Positions 17,380-26,096 of a stretch of DNA of 64,000 bases are shown piece after piece. The notes beneath the pieces are model-generated. The model had not been told where the DNA came from and made no database searches. It worked only from the letters and a program-made list of their open reading frames with translations. The DNA comes from an uncultured Prevotellaceae bacterium. Its GTDB lineage: Bacteria > Bacteroidota > Bacteroidia > Bacteroidales > Bacteroidaceae. The translations under genes were made by a program, and so were the position numbers. Position 1 is the first letter of the stretch. Each line of letters begins with the position of its first letter. The DNA is taken from contig ONTS01000003.1 in the NCBI GenBank assembly GCA_900320845.1, positions 36,652 through 100,651 of the forward strand, given 5' to 3'.

Positions 17380-19119
17380 TTGAAAATGAAAAAGAGAATA
17401 CTTATTTTGGCAGCTTTCATTGTAGCCATTCTCCCTGCCTTTGCGCAAGGTCCCAACAATACCGAGTACTATTATGTTAGTGCAAACGGCAAGAGCGGTT
17501 CTGCATTGAAGACGGCATTGTTCAAAATCATCAAGGTTACCCAAAAGGATGTGCAAAGCTATGATGGGCTCATCGATGCTTATCGTAGTACCGATACGCG
17601 TGCCGACGGCTTTGTCCGCGACTGGTATTCAAACGCAACGAAGTATGAACACGACAAAGATAAGGCTGGCTCCTACAGCAAAGAAGGCGACTGCTACAAC
17701 CGCGAGCATCTTATTCCGCAGAGTTGGTTCGGCAAGGCAAGCCCCATGCGTAGCGACCTCTTCCATGTGGTGCCTACCGACGGCTATGTCAACAACATGC
17801 GTGGCAGCTATCCGCTCGGCGAAGTGGGTGAAGTGGATTATCAGTCTGCCAACGGCTACAGCAAGCGCGGAAAGTCTAAGCGCAGCGGATATACAGGTAC
17901 TGTCTTCGAGCCCAACGACGAGGTGAAGGGTGATATTGCCCGTGCCTATTTCTATTTTGTTACCTGCTACGAAGACAAGATAAAGGACATGACGTCAAGC
18001 GGAGAGTCCGACAAAGTGTTTGACGGCAAAACATATCCAAGTCTCACCTCTTGGGTGATCGACATGATGATAGAGTGGTCAGCCCAAGACCCTGTCGATG
18101 ATGTGGAGTTGTCACGCAATAACTCTGTGCAGAAGAAGCAGAGCAACCGCAATCCCTTTGTAGACTATCCCGGACTGGAGGAATACATCTGGGGCAGCAA
18201 GCAGAATGTGCCCTTCGACTACACCCAGGGCGGCGGCTCCATCAGCACCATTCAGAAACCCTCCTTCTCGCCTGCCGGCGGTGTGTACAGCGCAACACAG
18301 ACGGTGACACTTGCCACCGCCACAGAGGGAGCGTCCATCTACTACACCATTGATGGCTCCACACCCACGGCATCGACAGGAAAACTCTACAGCACCCCGC
18401 TTACCATCAATCAAACCACCACGGTGAAGGCTGTGGCAGTGAAGGAAAGTGCTACCAGTCAGATAGCAACAGCGCAGTACATCATCAACACCGGTGGTGG
18501 CGGCGAAACCCAAGAAGGCACCTACCGCAAGATAACCACCATGAACGAATGGGAGGACGGCAAGGAGTATCTGCTTGTGTATGAGACAAGTGCTACCGCA
18601 GGCAAGGCGTTCAATGGCGTTGACGGCAACCGCCGCGGCACCAATAGCGATGTAACTATCAACGACGGACTGATAGACCTGGCATACAATCAGCAGTCAG
18701 CCGCACCGCTACGCATGGAAAAGGTAGGCTCCAACTACACCATGTTCGACACCAAGAACAACACCTATCTTGCCCTGACATCCAAATCCAATGCCCTCGA
18801 CACCTCCAATGATCCTACATCAGGCAACGCCCAGTGGACGATGCGCTTCGACGGTGGCGACGTAATGCTGAGCAACGCGGCATTGGGCGACTACACCTTA
18901 TATTATAATGCCAGTGCCAACATCTTCCGTTGCTACAGCAATGCGCAGAAGTCGGTAGCCATCTTCAAGACCACCGCCACTACAACCGATATCAGGACCA
19001 TCAACGACACCGTGAAAGCTGACGGCGCATGGTACACGCTGTCGGGTCAGCGTCTGTCGGGCAAACCCACTCAGCGGGGCATATATATTAAAGGTGGTAA
19101 GAAAGTGGCAGTGAAATGA
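17380..19119 (+). CDS. Secreted endonuclease I family nuclease with C-terminal export tail
   Basis: A 579-residue protein with a signal peptide (cleavage near FAQ, residue 23). Residues 30-270 are an endonuclease I (EndA/NucM-type) domain, with NREHLIPQSWFG (His110 is the likely general base) and SDLFHVVPTDGYVNNMRG. Residues about 285-370 resemble a chitobiase C-terminal beta-sandwich (YYTIDGSTPTAST). Residues 380-540 are the same display-type module found three times in the divergent 1356-residue protein. The end (WYTLSGQRL ... GIYIKGGKKVAVK) is a compact T9SS-like tail. It probably degrades extracellular DNA or RNA at the cell surface. Start could also be the ATG at 17386. Confidence 0.88.
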   Translation: MKMKKRILILAAFIVAILPAFAQGPNNTEYYYVSANGKSGSALKTALFKIIKVTQKDVQSYDGLIDAYRSTDTRADGFVRDWYSNATKYEHDKDKAGSYSKEGDCYNREHLIPQSWFGKASPMRSDLFHVVPTDGYVNNMRGSYPLGEVGEVDYQSANGYSKRGKSKRSGYTGTVFEPNDEVKGDIARAYFYFVTCYEDKIKDMTSSGESDKVFDGKTYPSLTSWVIDMMIEWSAQDPVDDVELSRNNSVQKKQSNRNPFVDYPGLEEYIWGSKQNVPFDYTQGGGSISTIQKPSFSPAGGVYSATQTVTLATATEGASIYYTIDGSTPTASTGKLYSTPLTINQTTTVKAVAVKESATSQIATAQYIINTGGGGETQEGTYRKITTMNEWEDGKEYLLVYETSATAGKAFNGVDGNRRGTNSDVTINDGLIDLAYNQQSAAPLRMEKVGSNYTMFDTKNNTYLALTSKSNALDTSNDPTSGNAQWTMRFDGGDVMLSNAALGDYTLYYNASANIFRCYSNAQKSVAIFKTTATTTDIRTINDTVKADGAWYTLSGQRLSGKPTQRGIYIKGGKKVAVK

Positions 19120-19151
19120 TACTCGCCTTCCACATAGGACAACAGCATTAG

Positions 19152-22100
19152 ATGAACATACAACAACTGTTCTATAAACAAGAATTAAGCAGTCTGCGGC
19201 AATGGTTGTCGCAGACTGCTTCTGCTTCGTTCACACTGCATGGTCTGTCGGGCTCTTCCGCCGCTGTGGCTGTGGCAAGCCTTGTTGACAGTCTGCCCTC
19301 TGTGACGCTCCTGTTGCTGAACGATGAGGACGAGGCTGCCTACTTCTACAATGACCTGCGTACGCTTACCGCACAACATGCCGACAGCGATGTGCTCTTC
19401 TTTCCTACGCCCAACCGCAAGGCTTCGCGTATGGGACAGCGCGACACTGCCAACATCATCCTGCGCACGGAGGTGATAGGTAAGCTGGTGGAGCCCAACG
19501 GCCGCATGATAGTGGTGAGCTACCCCGAAGCTCTTGCCGAAGCCGTGCCCACGCAGCACACAGCCACCGAGAACACCATGCCACTGCGCACCGGCGACGA
19601 GGTGAACATGTCGCAGCTCACGCAACGACTGGACAGCATGGGCTTCGTAGAGACCGACTATGTGTACGAGCCCGGCCAGTATGCCGTGCGCGGAAGCATC
19701 GTCGACATCTACTCCTTCACCTCCGAATGGCCTCTGCGCATTGACTTCTTCGGTGACGAGGTGGACAGCATACGCACCTTTGAGGTGCAGAGTCAGCTCT
19801 CGCGCGACAAGCTGGAGCATGTCAATATTGCCGCTGCCGAAGATACGCTGACTACTCAGACCACGCATTTCCTGCACCTGCTGCCCGATGTGACGCTGAT
19901 AGTGGAACGCGACGCCGATTATGTGTGGCGCAAGATGCAGCCTACGGCGCCTGTCGATGCCGCCGATGTCGAGCTGTTGCCCCGCTGGCAGCACTTCGCC
20001 CACCTGCACATGCCCATCGCCAAGGGTGACGACGGAGAACAAGGACGTACCGCCGGCACACGACGCCGACAGAAGAAGGAAGAGAACAGCATCAGTTTCG
20101 ACATCTCGCCACAGCCGTTGCTGCATAAGAATATGACGCTGCTGCGCGAAATGCTCGACGACTACCTACACCAGCGTGGCTACAAGCTCATACTGCTGGC
20201 GGAAAGCAGAAAACAGATAGAGCGAATTACCGAGATTGTCAACGCCGAAGCCACACGCGAGAGTGACCGTTTCAGTCTGCGTGCCATGGAGCTGACGCTG
20301 CACGAGGGATTTATAGACCACCGTCGCAAACTGTGCGTGCTGACCGACCACCAGATATTCGACCGTTTCCATAAGTATGGCTTGCGTTCGGACATCGCAC
20401 GGCAAGGAAAGATGGCGCTGACGCTGCGCGAAATCAAGGAACTGGACATCGGCGACTTCCTGGTGCATATTGATTTCGGCATCGGTAAGTTCGGCGGTCT
20501 TGTCCGTGTTCCCACCGACGACAGCTATCAGGAAATGATACGCATCGTATATCAGCGCGGCGACACGGTAGACGTGTCCATCCACAACCTATATAAGATA
20601 TCCAAATACCGTCGTAGCGATACGGGTGAGCCTCCGCGGCTCTCCACCCTCGGCACAGGAGCCTGGGAACGCATGAAGGAGCGCACCAAGCAGCGCATGA
20701 AAGACATTGCGCGCGACCTTATTCGCCTTTATGCCAAGCGCCGTAAGGAACAGGGGTTCGCCTTTAGTGCCGACTCATTCCTGCAACATGAGCTGGAAGC
20801 GTCGTTCCGCTACGAAGATACACCCGACCAACTCACCACTACCGCTGACGTCAAGGCTGACATGGAGAGCTGTCGGCCCATGGACCGACTCATCTGCGGC
20901 GATGTGGGCTTCGGAAAGACCGAGATAGCTGTGCGCGCCGCCTTCAAAGCTGCCGTCGACGGCAAGCAGGTGGCTGTGCTCGTGCCCACGACGGTGCTGT
21001 GCATGCAGCACTATCATACCTTCGCCGAGCGTCTGCGCGACATGCCTGTGCGTGTAGACTACCTCTCAAGGGCACGAACAGCACGCCAGGTGAAGATGAT
21101 ACTGGAAGACCTGAAGGCTGGAAAGATAGACATCCTCATAGGAACACATAAGCTGACGGGTAAACAGGTGGAGTGGAAAGACCTCGGTCTGCTCATTATC
21201 GACGAGGAACAGAAGTTCGGTGTGGCAGTGAAGGAAAAGCTGCGCCAGCTGAGAGCCAACGTCGACACGCTCACCCTGTCGGCAACTCCTATCCCCCGCA
21301 CGTTGCAGTTCTCCTTGATGGGAGCGCGCGATATGAGCGTGATGCGCACACCGCCGCCCAACCGTTATCCCATATATACCGAACTTATCACCTTTCAGCC
21401 CGAAATCATTGCCGACGTGGTGCGCGACGAGATGAGCCGCAACGGACAAGTGTTCTTCGTGAACAACCGTATCAACGGTCTGGAGGAGATAGCCCGCATG
21501 CTACACCGTCATATTCCTGAAGCGCGCGTTGCCATAGCACACGGACAGATGGCTCCCACGCTGCTGGAAAACATACTGTTGGCGTTCATCCGGCATGAGT
21601 TCGACGTGCTGTTGTCTACCACCATCATAGAAAACGGCATCGACATTCCTAATGCGAACACCATTATCATCAATGGTGCGCACCAGTTCGGCCTGAGCGA
21701 CCTGCATCAGATGCGCGGTAGGGTAGGGCGCGCCAACAGAAAGGCGTACTGTTACCTCGTGGCACCGCCCAAAGACCTGCTATCGACGGAGACGCGTCGC
21801 CGTCTGGAGGCTCTGGAGACCTTCGCCGAACTGGGAAGCGGCTTTAATATAGCCTTGCAGGACCTCGACATACGCGGCGCCGGCAACCTGCTCGGGGCTG
21901 AACAGAGCGGATTTATTGAAGACCTGGGCTATGATACCTATCAGAAGATACTGTCGCAGGCTATGCGCGAGCTACGCGAGGAGGAACATATAGCTTTGCC
22001 TACACAGCAACAGTCGACAGATGCGGTACCGACAGGAGCGTGGACCGACGACTGCACGATAGAGAGCGACCTCGCTATGTTTCTGCCCGACAACTATGTG

Positions 22101-22502
22101 CCCGGCAGCAGCGAACGCCTGTTGCTCTATCGGGAGCTGCAAGACATGGATACCGACAGTCAGCTGGAAGGGTTCAGGCAACGTCTGCACGACCGTTTCG
22201 GCGAGATACCCCGTGAAGGACAACAACTGCTGAACGTGGTGAAGCTCAGAAGGCTGGGAAAGAAGCTGGCATGTGAGAAGATAGTGCTGAAGAACGGTCG
22301 TATGCAGCTGCAGTTTGTCAGCAATATGTCGAGTCCGTACTACAACAGCCCACTCTTCGGGCGTGTGATTGACTATGCTACGGCCAATATAAATCGTTGT
22401 CTGTTTAAGGAAACCGGCGACAAGCGTATGATATTGATAGGTCAGGTGCGCGACACCGATTCTGCGCTGGCGATACTGCAGGAACTGCTCGGTGAAGCAT
22501 GA
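19152..22502 (+). CDS. mfd: Transcription-repair coupling factor Mfd
   Basis: A 1116-residue SF2 translocase that removes RNA polymerase stalled at lesions and recruits UvrA. The N-terminal UvrB-like region includes YEPGQYAVRGSIVDIYSF; the RNA-polymerase-interacting region includes GDFLVHIDFGIGKFGGL. Helicase motifs: GDVGFGKTEIA (motif I), IIDEEQKFGV (motif II), TLSATPIPRTLQ (motif III) and QMRGRVGRA (motif VI). The C-terminal TRCF domain follows (DLAMFLPDNYVP). Length is normal for the family. It starts 32 bases after the endonuclease gene and may be read from it. Confidence 0.97.
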   Translation: MNIQQLFYKQELSSLRQWLSQTASASFTLHGLSGSSAAVAVASLVDSLPSVTLLLLNDEDEAAYFYNDLRTLTAQHADSDVLFFPTPNRKASRMGQRDTANIILRTEVIGKLVEPNGRMIVVSYPEALAEAVPTQHTATENTMPLRTGDEVNMSQLTQRLDSMGFVETDYVYEPGQYAVRGSIVDIYSFTSEWPLRIDFFGDEVDSIRTFEVQSQLSRDKLEHVNIAAAEDTLTTQTTHFLHLLPDVTLIVERDADYVWRKMQPTAPVDAADVELLPRWQHFAHLHMPIAKGDDGEQGRTAGTRRRQKKEENSISFDISPQPLLHKNMTLLREMLDDYLHQRGYKLILLAESRKQIERITEIVNAEATRESDRFSLRAMELTLHEGFIDHRRKLCVLTDHQIFDRFHKYGLRSDIARQGKMALTLREIKELDIGDFLVHIDFGIGKFGGLVRVPTDDSYQEMIRIVYQRGDTVDVSIHNLYKISKYRRSDTGEPPRLSTLGTGAWERMKERTKQRMKDIARDLIRLYAKRRKEQGFAFSADSFLQHELEASFRYEDTPDQLTTTADVKADMESCRPMDRLICGDVGFGKTEIAVRAAFKAAVDGKQVAVLVPTTVLCMQHYHTFAERLRDMPVRVDYLSRARTARQVKMILEDLKAGKIDILIGTHKLTGKQVEWKDLGLLIIDEEQKFGVAVKEKLRQLRANVDTLTLSATPIPRTLQFSLMGARDMSVMRTPPPNRYPIYTELITFQPEIIADVVRDEMSRNGQVFFVNNRINGLEEIARMLHRHIPEARVAIAHGQMAPTLLENILLAFIRHEFDVLLSTTIIENGIDIPNANTIIINGAHQFGLSDLHQMRGRVGRANRKAYCYLVAPPKDLLSTETRRRLEALETFAELGSGFNIALQDLDIRGAGNLLGAEQSGFIEDLGYDTYQKILSQAMRELREEEHIALPTQQQSTDAVPTGAWTDDCTIESDLAMFLPDNYVPGSSERLLLYRELQDMDTDSQLEGFRQRLHDRFGEIPREGQQLLNVVKLRRLGKKLACEKIVLKNGRMQLQFVSNMSSPYYNSPLFGRVIDYATANINRCLFKETGDKRMILIGQVRDTDSALAILQELLGEA

Positions 22503-22705
22503 TGAGGTGACGGCGTGGCGATGATGCAGCACCGGTGTGCTGTCGATGCCCGCCCATCGTTCAATGCCGGCAGGACGGCAGAACAACTTCTACATGATAG
22601 CTCACCGATGGTAATCCGATAGCAGAATACCCTTGACAGAACCGCCTCTCAGTTCAGTACCGGCAACGAGGGGGTAGGGCAAGGTGTGGGGCACAAGAAA
22701 AACAA

Positions 22706-22738
22706 AAAAGGAATTTCCCGTTGGAGAAATTCCTTTTT
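22706..22738. terminator. Bidirectional terminator between mfd and small secreted protein gene
   Basis: AAAAAGGAATTTC (22706-22718) and GAAATTCCTTTTT (22726-22738) form a perfect 13-bp stem whose A/T ends give a T-tract in both directions. It sits between convergent genes. Confidence 0.85.
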
Positions 22739-22760
22739 GTTTTGAGCCTGATGGTGCAGC

Positions 22761-23078
22761 TTACTTTACTTCAGCTTCCCATGAAGTGGTAGCTGTTGAC
22801 GCAGATGAAGACTGTCTTGCATCGGTTTTCTTTTGCTGTGGATTGCTGTTGGGACGTGCAGGTCTCTTCGACTTTGCCTTGTTGCAGCAGCTGTTGCTTT
22901 TGCTTGAATGCTTGTTGGCTGAACTTTTGGTGTTGGGCTTGTCCTTCTCGGCTTTGTCCTTAGGTGTCACAATGGTAGAAGGAGTTTTTGAAGCAGTTGT
23001 AACCGACTGAGCCTTTGCAGTTGTGGAAAAACTCATTGCAGCAACAAAAAGTACTGCGCTAATCATTAATTTTTTCAT
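22761..23078 (-). CDS. Small secreted Lys/Ser-rich protein
   Basis: A 105-residue protein with a clear signal peptide (MKKLMISAVLFVAAMSFSTTAKA). The mature part is low-complexity and rich in Ser, Lys, Thr and Ala, with SANKHSSKSNSCCNKAKSKR, including a Cys pair, and no recognised domain. A TATATTTG -7 box on the minus strand (23123-23130) lies 44 bases upstream. It is a probable periplasmic or surface protein of unknown function. Confidence 0.65.
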   Translation of the reverse strand: MKKLMISAVLFVAAMSFSTTAKAQSVTTASKTPSTIVTPKDKAEKDKPNTKSSANKHSSKSNSCCNKAKSKRPARPNSNPQQKKTDARQSSSASTATTSWEAEVK

Positions 23079-23135
23079 AATTGTAGAGGTTTGTTGGTTA
23101 GTTAATTAGGATTATGGTGTTGCAAATATACTCTA

Positions 23136-24017
23136 TTATTTGTAAATTCTTGCTGTATGGTTAACTGTTTTTTTGCTTATTCCTTTTGAGCGTTGGATGA
23201 TGTCGTCGTTTATGGAGTATTGTTTAGGCTTGTTGTATTTTCTTTTTATAGCGCGGAGGACGAATTTGGCGTGTTGTAAGACGGTGGTTGTCAGTCCGTA
23301 GTGCTTGCACATGATGCGGAATCTTTCCTTGAGAGATGCCTTGTGGTTTCGTGTTGTCGTTCCCTGTTCCAGGTAGTGGGCTACGACTTGCAGCATGTTG
23401 ATGTTGTGTGCTTGCATTTTCTCTGCCTTTTGCAGTATGCGTATGCACCAATCGACGTCGGCAGAGAAACGATACTGTAGGTCATAGGGTGTGTCTTTTG
23501 CTATGTCGGTGCGTGCATAGAAAGCCTGATGGCACACGGTCATTCCCTGCTTGAAGGATCTGCTGTCGAGGCTTTGCGGTGTCTGGAGATGTCTTTTCCC
23601 GATGATGGCTCCGTTGTCGTCGGTGATGAGCGTGTCGCCGTAGATGACTGCGGGCTGTTGGTGCCCCGTCTGTTCTTCGGCAGCCGCCGCAATGCGTTGT
23701 AGCGTGCCGCAGTCGTGTAGCGTATCGCCGGCATTGAGGAAGCACACATAGTCTCCCTGTGCCATTGCGAGGCCTTTGTTCATGGCGTCGTAGATGCCTT
23801 TGTCGGGTTGTGATACGACGACGATGTCGTGTCCGTTGTGTGCCTGTTCTGTCTGTTGCTCGTATTGGCGTACCAACTGCAGCGTGTTGTCGGTCGATGC
23901 TCCGTCAACGATGATGTGTTGCACCGTTGTCAGCGTCTGTTGCAGTACGCTTTGCAGGGTGCGCTCAATGGTGTCGGCAGCATTGTAGCACACGGTGATG
24001 ATGGAGATGTGTGTCAT
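23136..24017 (-). CDS. Glycosyltransferase family 2
   Basis: About 293 residues from the start chosen at 24017 (MTHISIITVCYNAADTIERT), which overlaps the upstream gene's stop as ATGA (24014-24017). ISIITVCYN, DGASTDNT and DKGIYDAMNKG are typical of GT-A fold family 2 enzymes; VCFLNAGDTL supplies the metal-binding acidic motif. The C-terminal region has FSADVDWCIRIL. It probably adds a sugar to a surface polysaccharide or glycolipid. Co-transcribed with the family 4 glycosyltransferase. Confidence 0.9.
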   Translation of the reverse strand: MTHISIITVCYNAADTIERTLQSVLQQTLTTVQHIIVDGASTDNTLQLVRQYEQQTEQAHNGHDIVVVSQPDKGIYDAMNKGLAMAQGDYVCFLNAGDTLHDCGTLQRIAAAAEEQTGHQQPAVIYGDTLITDDNGAIIGKRHLQTPQSLDSRSFKQGMTVCHQAFYARTDIAKDTPYDLQYRFSADVDWCIRILQKAEKMQAHNINMLQVVAHYLEQGTTTRNHKASLKERFRIMCKHYGLTTTVLQHAKFVLRAIKRKYNKPKQYSINDDIIQRSKGISKKTVNHTARIYK

Positions 24018-25303
24018 TGTTCGAGCAACAGTTGTTCGTATTGTTGGATGTAGAGCCCTGCCACGTGTTGGTGTGCGTAGGTGGTATGTACCTTTTCGAG
24101 TGCGTTGGCAGACAGTTGTGTGCGGTTGGCTTCGTAGAGCATCCATTGCAGTCCTGCCGCCATGTCGTCGGTGTCGACCTGTACGCTGCCATTGTCGAAG
24201 TCGGCATGGGCCACATAGCCACTTTTCAGGTGATCGATCATCTCAGGTATACCTCCGATATTGAATCCTACGCACGGCACTCCACACGCCATAGCCTCCA
24301 TGATGGTGTTGGGCAAGTTGTCTTCGGTAGATGGCAGTACGAAGATGTCGGCAGCGTTGTAGGCGTTGATGATGTCGTTGGCCTGTGCGAGATATCCGAG
24401 GCAATGCGTCTTGAGCGGCAGCTGGGTTATCAGGTTGTCGGCTTTGCCACCGAGCAGTACTACCTCAGTATTGTTTTTGGTCTGCGGGTTGACTTCGCAC
24501 AGCTTGTTGAGGGCTGCGGTGAGGTGGTGCATTCCTTTTCTGGGGTCGCTGACACTTTGCGCCACGAAGAGTATGAGTTGCTTGTCGTCAGGCAGGTTGA
24601 GCCTTCTTCTTGCGAGCTGCTTATCCTGTTTTCTGAACAGATGGGTGTTGATGGTGTTAGGGATGCTTGCCACCTGATGTCTGCCTATGAGCGCACTCTT
24701 CTCCGCCTGTTGCGCAAGCCATTTGCTGCAAGTGACAAATCGCAGTGCGTGGGCATTGTTGTATATCTCCTTTTTACGTTGCCAGCACTTCTTGGCAAAC
24801 CTATAGAACGGCTGATGCAGGTCTTCCTGCGGGCATTTGGTGCATGCTGTCTGTGCTTGTGTGCATCCTCGGGTGTAGTGACAGATGGCTGTGAGCGCCC
24901 ACATGTCGTGCATGGTCCATACGACGGGCTTTCCTGTCTGCAGAATCTTGTTGATTCCTTTGAGGGAGAGCATGCCTTGGCAAGTCCAATGTATGTGAAT
25001 GATGTCTGCCTCCTCGAATGCCTGCGTCTCGGTGACGTCGTATCCCGTGTTGGCGATGGACGTTGCAAAGAGCTGTTTTCTACTACCCTTGTGTGCACAG
25101 CAAATGGTCAGACGCTCGAGGGCTTTACGCCATTTGTTAGCGGTGTCGTTTCCTACGGGAATGACGTAGGGTGACTGACTCTTACGGCTCAGTACCATCA
25201 TTTTTGTTTTCACTCCGTTGTTGTTCAGTGCTTCCGCCAGTCGGTGTGCGGCAATGGCAGCTCCTCCGTTCAGGTCGTATGTGCTGAGGATAAGTACATT
25301 CAT
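24014..25303 (-). CDS. Glycosyltransferase family 4
   Basis: A 429-residue GT-B enzyme. The N-terminus (MNVLILSTYDLNGGAAIAAHRLAEAL) and ADIIHIHWTCQGMLS are typical of wcaC-like glycosyltransferases. The C-terminal nucleotide-sugar-binding region has LPSTEDNLPNTIMEAMACGVP with the conserved acidic and Glu residues. A Cys cluster (RGCTQAQTACTKCPQ) in the middle is common in this subgroup. First gene of a two-gene operon with the GT2. A TACATTTG -7 box on the minus strand (25344-25351) lies 40 bases upstream. Confidence 0.9.
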   Translation of the reverse strand: MNVLILSTYDLNGGAAIAAHRLAEALNNNGVKTKMMVLSRKSQSPYVIPVGNDTANKWRKALERLTICCAHKGSRKQLFATSIANTGYDVTETQAFEEADIIHIHWTCQGMLSLKGINKILQTGKPVVWTMHDMWALTAICHYTRGCTQAQTACTKCPQEDLHQPFYRFAKKCWQRKKEIYNNAHALRFVTCSKWLAQQAEKSALIGRHQVASIPNTINTHLFRKQDKQLARRRLNLPDDKQLILFVAQSVSDPRKGMHHLTAALNKLCEVNPQTKNNTEVVLLGGKADNLITQLPLKTHCLGYLAQANDIINAYNAADIFVLPSTEDNLPNTIMEAMACGVPCVGFNIGGIPEMIDHLKSGYVAHADFDNGSVQVDTDDMAAGLQWMLYEANRTQLSANALEKVHTTYAHQHVAGLYIQQYEQLLLEQ

Positions 25304-25343
25304 AGCGAGCAGTTGTGTGTATATATAAAAAGGAGATTGAGTG

Positions 25344-25351
25344 CAAATGTA
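25344..25351 (-). promoter_or_regulatory. -7 box of glycosyltransferase operon
   Basis: TACATTTG on the minus strand, an exact TAnnTTTG match. Confidence 0.5.
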
Positions 25352-25401
25352 GTGAAAAAAGCGCAGAGTGGTGCTTTATTCAGTGAGAATTGTTGTAATT
25401 G

Positions 25402-25433
25402 TTTGTAAGGTTGCAGTAAAGATGCTACCTTTG
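25402..25433 (+). promoter_or_regulatory. Bacteroidota-type promoter (-33 TTTG, -7 TACCTTTG)
   Basis: TTTG at 25402-25405, a 20-bp spacer, and TACCTTTG at 25426-25433, 22 bases before the lipoprotein start. This is the clearest complete promoter in the window. Confidence 0.7.
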
Positions 25434-25455
25434 CGGTGAACCAAAATTATAACTT

Positions 25456-25953
25456 ATGCGTTACAAATCATTCTTTTTAAGTTTGTGTGCAGCAGTGTTG
25501 ATGCTGTCGGCGTTTACCTCCTGTCAGGATAAGGACGAGCGTTTGGCTTACTATCTGGACGGCATCTGGGAGGGTTACATTGTAAATGGTACCGATAATT
25601 ACGATGCTACGATAGAGTTTGTTCAAGAAGGTTTCTATGACAACTACGGTTATGGATACGAATGGGACAACGGATGGAGCCACGGCCGCACTACCCGTAC
25701 TTATTTTGAGTGGTATGTGCAGAACCGCTGCATCTACATCCACTATGAGGACATGCCTCGCGGCTCGTATATCATTATGGACTACGAGCGTCTGCCTCGC
25801 TCCTCAGCTGAGGGTGTGATGCTGGTAGGCTCATTCCTGGACGACTATAGCGGCGAGTGGCTTGCCGACTTCCGTCTACAGAAGGTGCGCAACCACGACG
25901 ACTACTACGGCAAGGAAGGTGCATTCGACAAGGATGCTATCATCCCCGACTGA
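25456..25953 (+). CDS. Hypothetical lipoprotein
   Basis: A 165-residue protein with a lipoprotein signal (LMLSAFTSC, Cys at about 23). The mature part is Tyr/Trp/Asp-rich, with LDGIWEGYI and FEWYVQNRCIYIHYEDMP, and looks like a small beta-barrel or lipocalin-like fold in which a polypeptide 'measures' a product. No known family recognised. It has its own promoter and terminator. Likely outer-membrane anchored. Confidence 0.75.
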   Translation: MRYKSFFLSLCAAVLMLSAFTSCQDKDERLAYYLDGIWEGYIVNGTDNYDATIEFVQEGFYDNYGYGYEWDNGWSHGRTTRTYFEWYVQNRCIYIHYEDMPRGSYIIMDYERLPRSSAEGVMLVGSFLDDYSGEWLADFRLQKVRNHDDYYGKEGAFDKDAIIPD

Positions 25954-25994
25954 TGAGTGTCGGCACATAGTGCCTCGTCAATGACATAAAAAAG

Positions 25995-26038
25995 CGGTGT
26001 CCTCTCTTTTACTGGTGAGAGGACACCGTTGTCTTTTT
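25995..26038 (+). terminator. Terminator of lipoprotein gene
   Basis: CGGTGTCCTCTC (25995-26006) and GAGAGGACACCG (26017-26028) form a perfect 12-bp stem, followed by TTGTCTTTTT. Confidence 0.88.
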
Positions 26039-26096
26039 CTGCCGGTAGGGCTATCTCGGTCACGGGTGGCGTCGCGAGGCATGTTGAACTGTCGTG

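Noticed and set aside
24011-25174. Long open frame opposite the family 4 glycosyltransferase
   Set aside because: Cys-, Val- and His-rich antisense composition typical of a shadow of the real gene, with no domain.
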